From positions 124,001 through 188,000 of the forward strand of contig NZ_AKKU01000011.1 in assembly GCF_000272005.1 (NCBI RefSeq): a stretch of 64,000 nucleotides of DNA, given 5' to 3'. Under the pieces are notes generated by a model. It was not told where the DNA came from. It saw only the letters and a program-made list of their open reading frames with translations, and did no database searches. This document shows positions 10,002 to 20,989 of the stretch, in pieces (within the stretch, counting starts at the first letter, position 1; every line of letters starts with the position of its first letter). Source of the DNA: Alishewanella agri BL06. GTDB taxonomy: Bacteria > Pseudomonadota > Gammaproteobacteria > Enterobacterales > Alteromonadaceae. The position numbers and the translations under genes were made by a program.

Positions 10002-12488
10002 ATGAGTGTGTTTCTGTTTTGTATGGCATTGCTGGTTGCGACAGGCGTACTCGCCTATCACCGCGCCAGCCTGACATTATTTACCGCGGTACTTGGCGCT
10101 ATTCTGTTAGTAGGTACCTTTAGTGGTGTGGCCGGCTTTTTTGCCTGGTTGGTATTTTTAGTTATCGCGCTGCCGCTGAATATCGCCTCGGTACGCCAGC
10201 AGCATCTGACTAAGCCGCTGTTAAAGCTGTACCGCAAAATTATGCCGGAAATGTCCAGCACCGAAAAAGAAGCTATTGATGCCGGCACTACCTGGTGGGA
10301 AGGGGATCTGTTCCGCGGCAATCCGGATTGGCAAAAAATGCATAACTTCCCGCAACCACGCTTAAGCGCTGAAGAGCAGGCGTTTTTAGACGGCCCGGTA
10401 GAAGAAGTGCTGGCCATGTTTGATGATTGGCATGCGACTCATGAGCGGGCCGATCTGTCACCGGAAGTCTATCAGTATCTGAAAGACAAAGGCTTCTTTG
10501 CCATGATCATCAAGAAAGAATACGGTGGTCTGGAATTCTCTGCCTTTGCCCAGTCTTGCGTACTGCAAAAGCTGACCAGTAAGAGCATGATGTTATCCAG
10601 TATCGTCGGTGTACCTAACTCCTTAGGCCCGGGCGAACTGTTGCAGCATTATGGTACGGATGAACAAAAAGCTTATTATTTACCGCGTCTGGCGAAGGGT
10701 ATCGATGTGCCTTGCTTCGCTCTGACCAGCCCGGAAGCCGGCTCAGACGCCGGTGCCATTCCGGATTTTGGTGTGGTCTGTAAAGGTCAGTGGAATGGTG
10801 AGGAAATCCTCGGCATGCGCCTGACCTGGAATAAGCGCTATATCACACTGGCGCCGATCGCCACTGTACTGGGCCTGGCTTTCAAACTGCAAGATCCGGA
10901 CAAACTGCTGGGCGATAAAGAAGATCTGGGCATTACCTGTGCGCTGATCCCTGCTAATACCCCAGGTGTCAAAATTGGCCGCCGTCACTTCCCGCTGAAT
11001 GTACCATTCCAGAATGGTCCAACGCAGGGTACTGAGGTCTTTGTGCCACTGGATTATATTATCGGTGGTCCGAAGATGGCTGGCCAGGGCTGGCGGATGC
11101 TGGTGGAATGTTTATCAGTGGGCCGGGCTATTACGCTGCCATCGAACAGTACTGGTGGTATCAAGGCTGTGGCGCTGGCGACCGGTGCCTATGCCCGTAT
11201 TCGTCGTCAGTTCAAATTACCTGTTGGTAAGATGGAAGGCGTAGAAGAAGTGATGGCGCGGATTGGCGGTTATGCCTACATGGCCGACGCGTCAACAGCA
11301 ATGTCAGTGAGTTCAATTGACCTCGGCGAAAAGCCGTCTGTGATCTCAGCCATTACCAAATACCATATGACCGAACGCATGCGTCAGGCCATTATTGACG
11401 CGATGGACGTGCATGGTGGTAAAGGGATCTGTATGGGTCCGAACAACTACCTGGCCCGTGGTTATCAGGGCGCACCGGTAGCCATTACCGTAGAGGGTGC
11501 CAATATCCTGACCCGCAATATGATTATTTACGGTCAGGGCGCGATCCGTTGCCATCCTTTTGTACTGGCTGAATTGCAGGCAGCCCAACTGACGGACGAA
11601 GGCGCAGCGGTCACGGCTTTTGACAAGGCACTGTTTGGCCATATCGGCTTTGCAATCAGTAATTTCTTCCGCACCTTCTGGTTATCGTTAACCGGCGGCG
11701 CCTTCAGTCACGCCCCTTACAACGATGATACCGCCCGCTACTACAAGCAAATGAACCGCTTTAGCGCAGCACTTGCACTGATGTCTGATGTGGCCATGGG
11801 CACCCTGGGTGGTGATTTAAAACGTCGTGAACGGATTTCAGCGCGCCTGGGTGATATTCTGAGTATGCTGTATATCACTTCGTCCGTGTTAAAACGTTAT
11901 CAGGACGAAGGCCGGCAGGTGCAGGATTTACCGCTGGTGCAGTGGGCCTGTGAAGATAACCTGTTCCGTGCGCAGCTGGCGTTAACAGAGCTGTTCGATA
12001 ACTTCCCGAACCGCGTTGTCGGTGTCGTGTTAAAGCGTATTGTGTTCCCGTTTGGCCGTACCCTGCGCAAACCGTCCGACCAACTGGATCATCAGGTATC
12101 ACGTATTATGATGACACCATGCGAAGCGCGTAACCGCTTAGGTAAACACCTGTATCTGAAAGTTGAACCACTTAATCAGTTAGGCCGTGTTGAGCAGGCG
12201 CTGCTGGATGTGTTGGCCGCTGAGCCTCTGTTCGATAAAGTCAGCAAAGCCTCGGGCAAACGCCTGCCGTTCTTCCGCCTGCATGAAGTGGCGGATGAAG
12301 GTCTGAAGCTGGGTGTGATTAACCAACAGGAAGCCCAAATACTGCGCACAGCTGAAGAAAGCCGTTTATTTGTGATTAATGTTGATGATTTTGAGCCAGA
12401 GTATCTGGCTGCGGATAAATCATTAAAACAGCAGGCTAATGGCGCCGAGGCGCTAAATGCAGCCGAGAAAAAATCAAAGGCGGCTTAA
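10002..12488 (+). CDS. fadE: Acyl-CoA dehydrogenase FadE
   Basis: FadE carries out the first, FAD-dependent step of fatty acid beta-oxidation. The 828-aa length and layout are those of the large proteobacterial FadE. Two hydrophobic N-terminal segments (about 1-60) probably anchor it in the membrane. The acyl-CoA dehydrogenase core follows (about 100-520), with [33 protein letters not shown] and [22 protein letters not shown]. The C-terminal domain (about 540-800) is of the DUF1974 type. AGGAG precedes the ATG. It is monocistronic: a candidate FadR operator lies upstream and a strong terminator follows. Confidence 0.96.
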   Translation: MSVFLFCMALLVATGVLAYHRASLTLFTAVLGAILLVGTFSGVAGFFAWLVFLVIALPLNIASVRQQHLTKPLLKLYRKIMPEMSSTEKEAIDAGTTWWEGDLFRGNPDWQKMHNFPQPRLSAEEQAFLDGPVEEVLAMFDDWHATHERADLSPEVYQYLKDKGFFAMIIKKEYGGLEFSAFAQSCVLQKLTSKSMMLSSIVGVPNSLGPGELLQHYGTDEQKAYYLPRLAKGIDVPCFALTSPEAGSDAGAIPDFGVVCKGQWNGEEILGMRLTWNKRYITLAPIATVLGLAFKLQDPDKLLGDKEDLGITCALIPANTPGVKIGRRHFPLNVPFQNGPTQGTEVFVPLDYIIGGPKMAGQGWRMLVECLSVGRAITLPSNSTGGIKAVALATGAYARIRRQFKLPVGKMEGVEEVMARIGGYAYMADASTAMSVSSIDLGEKPSVISAITKYHMTERMRQAIIDAMDVHGGKGICMGPNNYLARGYQGAPVAITVEGANILTRNMIIYGQGAIRCHPFVLAELQAAQLTDEGAAVTAFDKALFGHIGFAISNFFRTFWLSLTGGAFSHAPYNDDTARYYKQMNRFSAALALMSDVAMGTLGGDLKRRERISARLGDILSMLYITSSVLKRYQDEGRQVQDLPLVQWACEDNLFRAQLALTELFDNFPNRVVGVVLKRIVFPFGRTLRKPSDQLDHQVSRIMMTPCEARNRLGKHLYLKVEPLNQLGRVEQALLDVLAAEPLFDKVSKASGKRLPFFRLHEVADEGLKLGVINQQEAQILRTAEESRLFVINVDDFEPEYLAADKSLKQQANGAEALNAAEKKSKAA

Positions 12489-12510
12489 TAACAGCCAAGT
12501 CAGAGAAATT

Positions 12511-12540
12511 AAAAGGCCGGTTATCGCAACCGGCCTTTTT
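12511..12540 (+). terminator. Intrinsic terminator after fadE
   Basis: A perfect 12-bp stem, AAAAGGCCGGTT (12511-12522) with AACCGGCCTTTT (12528-12539), surrounds a 5-base loop and runs into TTTTTT. Because of the A run on the left arm it could also stop transcription from the opposite side, where the convergent nuclease gene ends at 12627. Confidence 0.9.
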
Positions 12541-12626
12541 TATTCTGACATCATTTTTTTATTCTGACAGCATATTGTGCTGCAGCGGCCGGTCCTTATA
12601 CCTGTACCGCCGCTTCGCCATTACGA

Positions 12627-15200
12627 TCAGAAGTTAACTACCAAGGGTGCCGAACATTGCTTAGTGGCATCATAGCACAGCAGATAAGTTACTGATTCTG
12701 CCTGGGTCTTAAACTGATTATTATAAATACCCGGTTTGGTTAGGGTGCTTACCACCTCACCATCACGATACAGGGTCAAACCAGTTTGCTCGCTGCTCCA
12801 ACTCAGCTGCACCAGCTTACTGCCAGAGCGCGCATTACCCTGGTTTACCCGTACCAATTGCAGCTGAATATCCAGCGGTCGTGGCAGGTCTAAGGCAACC
12901 AATACCGGATCATGATCTGATGAGCGATAAGCATCTGGTGCATAATAAGTATTAACCGTATTACCTGGTTTAAACTCGGTATTGTAATCCAATACTATCG
13001 GCTCATCGGCATTGATATGCCACTCTGTGGCATCGACCAGATATTGCTGCGCATCAGCGTTTAACAACATATGATCAAGCTGACCAGACAGATTGTCGAA
13101 GATATAACCATAGGCCGGGGTTTTGCCAAGTACCTCGAAGGCACTGACGTAACCAGCACTGGCCAGCATCGTCAGCGGATCTTCTTTGGCATAGGCGTTG
13201 AGATCACCCAGTACTACCGCCGGAATATCAGCAAACTGGCTAGCTGCAAACACACCGATAGCTTCAGCTGCGCGGGTACGGGTTTGATTACAGTTACCCT
13301 GTCCGTCATTCAAATCCGGATCACCAGAGCAAGATGAACCTTTGGATTTCAGATGATTTACCATCACCGCAAACTCGGCATTATTTTCCAGCAAGCGGAA
13401 ACGCTGTGCCAGCATTGGCCGGTTACGGCTGGTATCGAACAGCGGCACACCGTTAGTATCGGTTGCGGAGTTCTGCTCATCCAGAATTTGCGCGGCGGCT
13501 ACCGGTGTGACCAGTGCAGCGCGGTACAACATACCAACAGTAATTTCGTCAGTACCAATTTTGGCCGCGTCAACCGCGATATATTGCCAGTCGGCGAAAC
13601 CGGAGCTTTGCCGTAAACCGGCAACCAGATCAGCCAGTGCCGACGTCTCAGTAAAGCCGTCGTTCTCAATTTCCATTAACCCGATCACAGTAGCATCTAA
13701 TGCGCTTAAGGCAGCAAGTATTTTCGCCCGTTGCCGCTCAAATTCCAGTGCGCTATCAGCGCCGCGGGAGGTCGGGAAGCCGCCACCTACGCCATTACCA
13801 TTAAAGTAATTCAGCACGTTAAAACTGGCTATTTTCACATTACCGTCACCGGTTAACTCCGGTGCTGTAGTACGTGGATTGGTCGCGATGATATTAACCG
13901 GCTGAGTAGGATTAACCCGATACTCATTAAAGCCGTAATACAGGGAGCCCGTTAAACCAACAACGGTATCACCAGAGCGCACGGTATTAGCCGCAGTTAA
14001 ACCCGGCGCCGGATAGGGAACCTGCAGTGGGTTTTGCAGTGTCGATGCATCATCGATCAGAATTTTATTCAGACTATGCTGTGCTGCCAGCGCTTGTGCC
14101 GCTGCGCCCGGGCTGACAACTTGCGTTGGCGTAAAACGACGACCATGAGATAAAACTAACTCGCCGAAGCGTCCCAGCGTGAAGTTGCCATTAACTGTTA
14201 ATTCCTGGCTAAATTGCACCAGCATACCTTCATAGCGCTCCAAATAATCACTGGAGGCAACCGGCAGGCTCAGGTTGACCGCGGCAGGAATAGCGGCAGC
14301 GCCACAATCTACCGTAGCGGTAATATTGTCGAGCTGTGTATTGCCCTGGAACTCAGCAACCCGGGCTTGTAAACGAACACGCTGCCCGGTTGTCACTGCT
14401 AATGTTTGACTATTGGTATAAACGAATACCCCTTCCGAGGTGAGCGGATTATCATCCTGCTCAGTATCTGCCGCCTGGATCATATAACCACGCAAACCAG
14501 ACAGAGTATGCGTCACGATGCCTTCAACAACGACCGTTTGCCCGGCTAGCGGGCTGGCACTCTCCGCGCCCTGAATAGCTGAAATAGGCGTAAAAGGCGC
14601 GGCACACGTCAAGTCAAACTCTGGTTCTGGCTCTTCCGGATCCACCGGCCCACCACTGCCATTAAATTGGCCGATATCAGAAAAGTCATCCTGCGGGAAT
14701 TGTAGCCATTGCACCGAGGGGTCAAAGGCATCACTAATATTAGTGTCGTAGACGATCCCCACGCGTCTCAGGCTCTGGTCAACCGTACGCACATTATTGT
14801 TGCTCCAGGCCGCCCCCGGATCTTCACCAACACGACCGAAACTGTCTACTACGGCACCGTTCTTCTCCAGCACAATAGCGTCATCGCCATTCCACGATGC
14901 ACTACCGGTGATTAAGTTTGCCAGATCTCTCAAGCCAACTACCGCCTGGCCATTGACAATAACAAAGGTTTGCTTTGCCGCCAGTGAGCCAGAGAGGTTA
15001 ATGTTGGTTGATGATGTACTACCATTATAAAATACCCGCACGCGGTAGTTGCTCAGATCTACGGCTTGTTCGCCCGGGTTATAAAGCTCCAGCGCTTTAT
15101 TGTTACCACTGCCCTCGACATATTCTGAGATAAAAATTTCCGCCTGAGCAGCCGGCGCGAGTGCGACGGCCAGACTGGCGGCTAAGAGTGTCTTTTTCAC
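12627..15200 (-). CDS. ExeM/NucH-type extracellular endonuclease
   Basis: An 857-aa exported nuclease. A signal peptide (MKKTLLAASLAVALAPAAQA) is followed by a lamin-tail domain (about 20-125, IFISEYVEGSGNNKALELYN). An OB-fold-like region (about 195-300) comes next, then an endonuclease/exonuclease/phosphatase domain (about 445-780) with LMEIENDGF, MVNHLKSKGSS, VVLGDLNAYAKEDP, GQLDHMLLN and SSDHDPVLVAL. This domain order is that of Shewanella ExeM, which degrades extracellular DNA and affects biofilms. Unlike many relatives there is no GlyGly-CTERM tail; about 75 C-terminal residues form an Fn3-like region with two Cys. It has its own upstream region. Confidence 0.9.
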   Translation of the reverse strand: MKKTLLAASLAVALAPAAQAEIFISEYVEGSGNNKALELYNPGEQAVDLSNYRVRVFYNGSTSSTNINLSGSLAAKQTFVIVNGQAVVGLRDLANLITGSASWNGDDAIVLEKNGAVVDSFGRVGEDPGAAWSNNNVRTVDQSLRRVGIVYDTNISDAFDPSVQWLQFPQDDFSDIGQFNGSGGPVDPEEPEPEFDLTCAAPFTPISAIQGAESASPLAGQTVVVEGIVTHTLSGLRGYMIQAADTEQDDNPLTSEGVFVYTNSQTLAVTTGQRVRLQARVAEFQGNTQLDNITATVDCGAAAIPAAVNLSLPVASSDYLERYEGMLVQFSQELTVNGNFTLGRFGELVLSHGRRFTPTQVVSPGAAAQALAAQHSLNKILIDDASTLQNPLQVPYPAPGLTAANTVRSGDTVVGLTGSLYYGFNEYRVNPTQPVNIIATNPRTTAPELTGDGNVKIASFNVLNYFNGNGVGGGFPTSRGADSALEFERQRAKILAALSALDATVIGLMEIENDGFTETSALADLVAGLRQSSGFADWQYIAVDAAKIGTDEITVGMLYRAALVTPVAAAQILDEQNSATDTNGVPLFDTSRNRPMLAQRFRLLENNAEFAVMVNHLKSKGSSCSGDPDLNDGQGNCNQTRTRAAEAIGVFAASQFADIPAVVLGDLNAYAKEDPLTMLASAGYVSAFEVLGKTPAYGYIFDNLSGQLDHMLLNADAQQYLVDATEWHINADEPIVLDYNTEFKPGNTVNTYYAPDAYRSSDHDPVLVALDLPRPLDIQLQLVRVNQGNARSGSKLVQLSWSSEQTGLTLYRDGEVVSTLTKPGIYNNQFKTQAESVTYLLCYDATKQCSAPLVVNF

Positions 15201-15385
15201 GTTGTTATTCCCTGGTTTTTGTTATCGGTTGCTCAGACTACAACCGCTTTATGGCAATCTGATTAAATTTTGAAGAAATTATGCTGACCACCAAAAGACG
15301 TAAAGACTTCTAAATAGCTAAATATCGCTAGGCAAAAGCGTCAATTTCGGTTTTACTAAGCAGCGAACTATTTAAGGAGCGAGCA

Positions 15386-15667
15386 ATGTTTAAAGTCAAT
15401 CAGTATTTTGATGGTAAGGTGGCGTCTGTCGCATTTCAGGGCGAGCAACTGCCTGCCACCGTTGGCGTGATGGCACCGGGGAATTATGAGTTTGGCACCA
15501 GCCAGCACGAAGTGATGACGGTAATCAGCGGCGAGTTGACCGTAAAGCTGCCGGGTAGTGACAGCTGGCAAACCTATTCGCGCGGCCAGGCCTTTCAGGT
15601 GCCTGCTAATAGCAAGTTTCAGTTGCAAGTCGCCCGTGATACCGCTTACCTTTGCACCTATCAGTAA
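15386..15667 (+). CDS. ppnP: Pyrimidine/purine nucleoside phosphorylase PpnP
   Basis: A 93-aa single-domain cupin matching E. coli PpnP (YaiE), which phosphorolyses several nucleosides to base and ribose-1-phosphate. Recognisable blocks are [16 protein letters not shown] at the N-terminus, [19 protein letters not shown], and [21 protein letters not shown] precedes the ATG. It is divergent from the nuclease gene and 20 bases upstream of the ABC exporter, so those two may share a transcript. Confidence 0.93.
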   Translation: MFKVNQYFDGKVASVAFQGEQLPATVGVMAPGNYEFGTSQHEVMTVISGELTVKLPGSDSWQTYSRGQAFQVPANSKFQLQVARDTAYLCTYQ

Positions 15668-15687
15668 GCCAGCCGAACGAGTGAACT

Positions 15688-17490
15688 ATGCGTGGCATGC
15701 GCAGCGCAGCCAAACAGCCTGAACCACAAAAACGCAGCTATGCGATGCCACTTAGCCAGAGCGTAAAAACGCTCTGGCCTTATTTAATGCAGTTTAAAGT
15801 CAGGGTCCTGCTGGCACTGCTCTGTTTGATCGGCGCCAAGGCTGCGACCTTGCTAGTGCCCTTCGCATTAAAAGAGATTGTAGATTCGTTGGATTCTGGT
15901 CGCCAGGCTTTGCTGGTGTTGCCCGTGGCCTTGATCCTGCTGTACGGCAGCCTGCGTTTTCTGACGGTATTTTTAGGCGAACTGCGCGATGCACTCTTTG
16001 GCCGGGTGACCGAACATGCGATGCGTCAACTGGGCTTAAAGGTATTTCAACATCTGCATCAGCTGGAACTGAGTTTTCATCTCGACCGGCAAACCGGCGG
16101 TATCAGCCGCGATATTGAGCGTGGCACTAACGGCCTCAGCTTTCTGATGCGGTTTTTAATGTTCAATATTGTGCCGACGCTGCTGGAAATTCTGGCCGTG
16201 GCCGTGATCTTCAGCGTGCTGTTCTCCCCTGTTTATGCGCTGATTACTGTGGTCGCGGTTGCTCTCTACATCTTTTTCACGATCTATGTCACGGAGTGGC
16301 GTAATAAATTTATCCGTGAAGCTAATCAGGCTGATAACACCACCAACAGCCGCGCCATCGACAGTCTGCTGAACTATGAGACAGTTAAATACTTTAATAA
16401 TGAACAGCATGAAGCGAAAATTTACGATGGCTTTCTAGCCAGCTGGGAGCAGGCGCGGCTAAAGAATAGACTCAGTTTATTGGTGTTAAACTCAGGTCAG
16501 GCGCTGCTCATTGCGTTGGCCGTAACCGCTTTGATGTATCTGGCAGCACGCGATGTGGTGAATCAGCAACTGAGTCTTGGCGAATTGGTGATGCTAAACG
16601 CCTACTTGATCCAACTGTTTTTACCGCTGAACTTTCTTGGCTTTGTCTATCGGGAAATTCGCCGCGCCCTGACCGATCTGGAAAATATGCTCGGGCTATT
16701 GACCCGAAAACCGGCCATTATTGATGCAACAGATGCGCAACCGCTACAACTTAATGGGGCCGATATTCGTTTTGAGAACGTTAGTTTCCGCTATCAAACA
16801 GAGCGGCCAATATTACAGGATCTGAGTTTTCATGTGCCCAGCGGCAGTAAAGTGGCGATTGTCGGTGCCTCAGGCGCGGGCAAAAGCACCATTGCCCGCC
16901 TACTGTATCGCTTTTATGAGCTAGAGGCCGGACGGATCCTGATCGATGGTCAGGATATCCGTAAAGTCAGCCTGGAATCACTACGTCGCGCTATTGCCAT
17001 AGTGCCGCAGGATACGGTGCTGTTTAATACCAGTATTCGCGATAATATTGCCTATGCCAAACCCGACGCCAGCGCCGCCGAAGTGGACCAGGCTATCGCT
17101 ATGGCGCACCTGCAGGATTTTATTAACAGCTTGCCGCAGGGCGACCAAACCCAGGTAGGCGAGCGCGGTTTAAAAGTTTCAGGTGGCGAAAAACAGCGGA
17201 TAGCCATCGCCCGCGCCATGCTGAAAGGCTCACCCATTTTAGTGTTTGATGAAGCCACATCGTCTTTAGATTCGGCCTCGGAGCAGGCGATTCTCAAGGC
17301 GATGCGCGAGGTGGCACAGCAGCATACCAGCCTGGTGATTGCGCACCGCTTATCTACCATTACCGACGCCGACCAGATCCTGGTGTTGCAGCAGGGACAG
17401 TTAGTCGAACAAGGGAGTCACCTGCAACTGCTTGCCGCCAATGGCCGCTATGCCAGTTTATGGCGGCAGCAAGCTGAACAGTCGGACTAA
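15688..17490 (+). CDS. ABC exporter, Atm1/HMT1-like half transporter
   Basis: A 600-aa fused permease-ATPase. The N-terminal membrane domain (about 25-330) has six predicted segments, and the ATPase domain covers about 350-590. Walker A GASGAGKST lies near residue 392, the signature VSGGEKQRIAIARAM near 499, and Walker B ILVFDEATSSLD near 516. Motifs such as NYETVKYFNNEQHE and FHLDRQTGGISRDIERG are typical of the Atm1/HMT1 family, which exports glutathione-linked sulfur or metal conjugates. The substrate here is not known. An internal ATG (MPLSQSVKTLW, about codon 20) is an alternative start. Confidence 0.88.
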   Translation: MRGMRSAAKQPEPQKRSYAMPLSQSVKTLWPYLMQFKVRVLLALLCLIGAKAATLLVPFALKEIVDSLDSGRQALLVLPVALILLYGSLRFLTVFLGELRDALFGRVTEHAMRQLGLKVFQHLHQLELSFHLDRQTGGISRDIERGTNGLSFLMRFLMFNIVPTLLEILAVAVIFSVLFSPVYALITVVAVALYIFFTIYVTEWRNKFIREANQADNTTNSRAIDSLLNYETVKYFNNEQHEAKIYDGFLASWEQARLKNRLSLLVLNSGQALLIALAVTALMYLAARDVVNQQLSLGELVMLNAYLIQLFLPLNFLGFVYREIRRALTDLENMLGLLTRKPAIIDATDAQPLQLNGADIRFENVSFRYQTERPILQDLSFHVPSGSKVAIVGASGAGKSTIARLLYRFYELEAGRILIDGQDIRKVSLESLRRAIAIVPQDTVLFNTSIRDNIAYAKPDASAAEVDQAIAMAHLQDFINSLPQGDQTQVGERGLKVSGGEKQRIAIARAMLKGSPILVFDEATSSLDSASEQAILKAMREVAQQHTSLVIAHRLSTITDADQILVLQQGQLVEQGSHLQLLAANGRYASLWRQQAEQSD

Positions 17491-17587
17491 CCGCATGCGC
17501 TGCACATTTTTTGTGCGCCAGATCAACAGCAGCTTGTAACGGCTCTGCTACAGTTTAAGTTGGTAGAACAGCAAACAGGAGCCGCAA

Positions 17588-17902
17588 ATGCCATTTCAGG
17601 AATTTAAAAGTCGCCTGCTAGCCCGAAAATTAGAATTGGAGCGCCAGGTCGCTGCCATTGAGCGCGACTTTGCGCAAGGTCGCAGTGCCGACTTTGCCGA
17701 ACAGGCAACCGAACGTGAGAATGATGAAGTATTAAGCGCCATAGAACAAAAAGATCGGCAAGAACTGGCACAAATCAACAGAGCGCTTGGCCGAATGGAA
17801 CACGGCACTTACGATAAATGTGCCCAGTGTGGCGAGGCCATTAAATTGGCACGTCTTACCGCTATCCCCTTTACTGAGCTTTGTATTCGCTGCGCCAAGT
17901 AG
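17588..17902 (+). CDS. DksA/TraR family zinc-finger protein
   Basis: A 104-aa protein with a helical N-terminus and a C4 zinc finger made by Cys78/Cys81 (CAQC) and Cys99/Cys102 (CIRC). This is the DksA/TraR fold; such short members may act on RNA polymerase or have unassigned roles. The acidic tip residues characteristic of DksA are not clear, so a DksA-like regulatory action is only possible. AGGAG precedes the ATG. A terminator follows within 6 bases of the stop, so it ends its transcription unit. Confidence 0.85.
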   Translation: MPFQEFKSRLLARKLELERQVAAIERDFAQGRSADFAEQATERENDEVLSAIEQKDRQELAQINRALGRMEHGTYDKCAQCGEAIKLARLTAIPFTELCIRCAK

Positions 17903-17907
17903 CCACT

Positions 17908-17932
17908 GGGCCGGCAAAACCGGCCCTGTTTT
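17908..17932 (+). terminator. Terminator hairpin between the zinc-finger gene and the RND operon
   Basis: GGGCCGG (17908-17914), loop CAAAA, CCGGCCC (17920-17926), then TGTTTT. It lies just after the zinc-finger gene and immediately before the 3' end of the convergent RND pump gene. Confidence 0.75.
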
Positions 17933-17939
17933 AACCAGC

Positions 17940-20900
17940 TCAGGCCGGTTTTATCCGAAACAGCATGGCATACAGTACCGGCACCGCGACCAGGGTTAAT
18001 ACCGTGGCAAAGGCTAGGCCGGCCATTATCGTTACTGCCATACTATTGAAAAACGCATCCCAAATCAGCGGCAACATCCCCAGAATCGTGGTCAAGGCTG
18101 CCAGTAATACCGGCCGGATCCGGCTAACGCTAGCCTGGACTATCGCCTGAACCTTATCGCTATTTTGCTGAATTTGCAGGTCAATCTCGTCCACTAGCAC
18201 GATGGCATTTTTCATCAGCATGCCTGATAAGCTGAGGAAACCGAGCAACGCCGTAAAACCAAAGGGCAGACCCGTTGCCAATAAACCGGCGGTCACGCCA
18301 CAGATAGACATCGGGACAATTAACCAAATCACCAGCGGCTGCTTCAGCGCACCGAACAGCAGAATACTGATCACCAGCATCACGATAAAACTTAAGGGTA
18401 ATTGCGCGGCCAGCGATTGCTGAGCTTCAGCAGAGCTCTCATATTCACCACCCCAACTCAGTTGATAACCACTGGGTAATGGCAGCGCCTCAATTTTCGG
18501 GCGAACCAATTTTAGGGCTTGATCGGCCGTGTAACCCAAGGCCGGCTCAGCTTCGACAGTAAGGGTTCTTAACCGGTCGCGGCGCTGAATTTTCGCTTCT
18601 TCAGTTTGGGTTTGCAGCCCATTAATCACCTGTGTAATCGGGATATAGGTATTATCGTTAGCACTCCAAATCATCCGATCCTGCAGCCGGTCAATATCAA
18701 AGCGCTCTGACGCTGGCGGCCGCACCACGATTGGGATTTGCTTATCATGTTCACGGTAGACACCACTGCGTACTCCGGTGCTGGCAAACTCCAGTGTTTG
18801 CGCCAAATCAGTGCGATTAATACCGGCAACCCGCGCCCGCTCTTCGTTAAAGTCCGGTACGATCACCAGCTCCCGTTGCCGCCAGTTTTGCCGTAAATCG
18901 GTGATAGCCGGCTCTTGGCGCATTAACTCGGTAATTTGCTGGCCCAACTGCCGTAAGATGCGTTCATCCGGGCCAGATACCCTGGCCTGTAGCTTGGCAC
19001 CACTGCCCGGCCCAAACATCAGTTGCTGGGTGTAGATCTCAGCCTGCGGTAAGCGCGGCGGCAGTTCAGTGCGCAGCCGCTGCATCAGCGGTGGGATCTG
19101 GTCACGGTGTGCGGTACGGATAATCAATTGGCCATAGGCGGCATTCGGCTGCTCCGGTGCGTAAGTCAACATAAAGCGACTGGCACCCGAGCCAACGAAG
19201 CTACTGACCGATTCGACTTCAGGTTGCGCCAGTACAAAGGCTTCAATTTCTGCCAGATCACGCGAGGTAGCGCGAATATCTGAGCCCTGAGGCAAGAAGT
19301 AATTCAAGTAGAAAATTGGCGTGTTCGACGCCGGGAAAAATACCTGCTTTACTTGCCCGAAACCGATCACACTAATTAGCGTGAGCACCGCCAAACCGCC
19401 CAGAGTTAGCGCACGTTGGCGTAAGGCAAAGTGCAATACCCTGATATAGCGCTGATAAAAACCTGCTGCATAGGGATCGGCAGCAGCACTATTAGCATCG
19501 ACTTTAAACAAATAATGCGCCAGCAAAGGCGTGACACTAATCGCCAGCACCCAACTTAACAGCAATGAAATCGCAATTACCGCGAACAGTGAGAACAAGA
19601 ATTCACCGGTACTATCCGGCGACAGGCCAATACCAGCAAAGGCCATAATGCCAATCACGGTCGCGCCTAACAGCGGGATCTGGGTACGACTGGCCGCTTC
19701 ATCCGCCGCCTGCCGTGAACTCTGGCCACGCTGCATATTAATCAGCATGGTTTCCGCCACAACGATGGCGTTATCAACTAACATTCCCATGGCGATAATC
19801 AGGGCACCAAGCGAAATCCGCTCCATTTCGATATTCGCCAGTTTCATAAAGAATACGGTACCCAAGACAGTAAGTAACAAAGTACCGCCAACCACTAAAC
19901 CAACCCGCCAACCCATGGTCAGACACAGCACAGCAATAACAATGACCACGGACAAGATCAGGTTAATAATAAAGTCGTTAATGGCGTTATCCACCACGAC
20001 ATGTTGCTGATAGATCGGATGCAGGGTTACGCCAAGCGGGATACGCTCTGCCAGTTTCGCCAGATGCTGATCAACCGCTTTACCTACATCGACAATATTG
20101 GCATCAGTCAGGCCGGAAATCGCCAACGTAAAGGCCGGTTTGCCATTAAAGCGGATGAGTTGCGACGGCACTTCAACTTCATCCCGGCGCACTGTTGCAA
20201 CATCAAAAATGCTTAGTTGCTCGGTTGAGCCAGGTTTGCCAATCCGTAAATTTTCAATTGCCTCAATTGAATCCAGGCCTGGTTTGCTGTTCAGGCGAAC
20301 CCTTTTGTCCCCCACCTGCACCGAGCCGGCTTGTGCTACTGCATTTTCGGTTTGCAGGGTGTTGACCACCAATTGCAATGGCAGGCCAATCCCGAGTAAA
20401 CGCTCATGTGAGATTTCTACGCTGATTTGCTCTTCCGGTTCGCCGGCGGTCTGGACTTTTGCCACCCCAGGCACCGTCAGCATCTCACGGCGTAAAAAAG
20501 TAGCCAGCTCGCGCACTTCGCGATCGGAAAAACCGTCAGTTGTCACGGCATAAAAAATACCAAATACATCACCGAAATCGTCATTAACGATCGGTTTCAT
20601 CACGCCTGAAGGTAAGCGAATACTGGCATCATTAACCTTACGCCTGAGCTCATCCCAAATCTGTGGCATCTGACTGCCGTCATACTTATCCTGAATTTGC
20701 ACCCGGATTTCCGATTTACCCGGCATCGACTTGGAGGTAATACGCTTTAATTGTGATAATTGCTGAATACCGGATTCCAGCAATTCCGTCACTTCCTCTT
20801 CCACTTCCAACGCAGTCGCGCCCGGATAATGGGTGACAATAATCGCCTCTTTCAGCGTAAAGGCCGGATCTTCTAAGCGGCCAATACTGACCAATGCCCA

Positions 20901-20978
20901 AAGTCCGCCCAAAAAGCACAGCATAATAAACAGCCAGGTATTAACCTGCTTTTCAATTGCATAACTGGCAATCCGCAT
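17940..20978 (-). CDS. RND efflux transporter, inner-membrane permease
   Basis: A 1012-aa RND pump of the AcrB/MexF fold. Two repeated halves each start with one membrane helix, a large periplasmic loop and a cluster of five to six helices. The first transmembrane cluster has LIIAMGMLVDNAIVVAETM, where the proton-relay position holds Asp followed by Asn rather than the double Asp of AcrB. The second has SGMLMKNAIVLVDEID. It is the last gene of a TetR-adaptor-pump operon: the adaptor gene ends 11 bases before its ATG, and AAGGAG precedes the start. No outer-membrane channel gene is present nearby. Confidence 0.92.
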   Translation of the reverse strand: MRIASYAIEKQVNTWLFIMLCFLGGLWALVSIGRLEDPAFTLKEAIIVTHYPGATALEVEEEVTELLESGIQQLSQLKRITSKSMPGKSEIRVQIQDKYDGSQMPQIWDELRRKVNDASIRLPSGVMKPIVNDDFGDVFGIFYAVTTDGFSDREVRELATFLRREMLTVPGVAKVQTAGEPEEQISVEISHERLLGIGLPLQLVVNTLQTENAVAQAGSVQVGDKRVRLNSKPGLDSIEAIENLRIGKPGSTEQLSIFDVATVRRDEVEVPSQLIRFNGKPAFTLAISGLTDANIVDVGKAVDQHLAKLAERIPLGVTLHPIYQQHVVVDNAINDFIINLILSVVIVIAVLCLTMGWRVGLVVGGTLLLTVLGTVFFMKLANIEMERISLGALIIAMGMLVDNAIVVAETMLINMQRGQSSRQAADEAASRTQIPLLGATVIGIMAFAGIGLSPDSTGEFLFSLFAVIAISLLLSWVLAISVTPLLAHYLFKVDANSAAADPYAAGFYQRYIRVLHFALRQRALTLGGLAVLTLISVIGFGQVKQVFFPASNTPIFYLNYFLPQGSDIRATSRDLAEIEAFVLAQPEVESVSSFVGSGASRFMLTYAPEQPNAAYGQLIIRTAHRDQIPPLMQRLRTELPPRLPQAEIYTQQLMFGPGSGAKLQARVSGPDERILRQLGQQITELMRQEPAITDLRQNWRQRELVIVPDFNEERARVAGINRTDLAQTLEFASTGVRSGVYREHDKQIPIVVRPPASERFDIDRLQDRMIWSANDNTYIPITQVINGLQTQTEEAKIQRRDRLRTLTVEAEPALGYTADQALKLVRPKIEALPLPSGYQLSWGGEYESSAEAQQSLAAQLPLSFIVMLVISILLFGALKQPLVIWLIVPMSICGVTAGLLATGLPFGFTALLGFLSLSGMLMKNAIVLVDEIDLQIQQNSDKVQAIVQASVSRIRPVLLAALTTILGMLPLIWDAFFNSMAVTIMAGLAFATVLTLVAVPVLYAMLFRIKPA

Positions 20979-20989
20979 CAGAAGGCTCC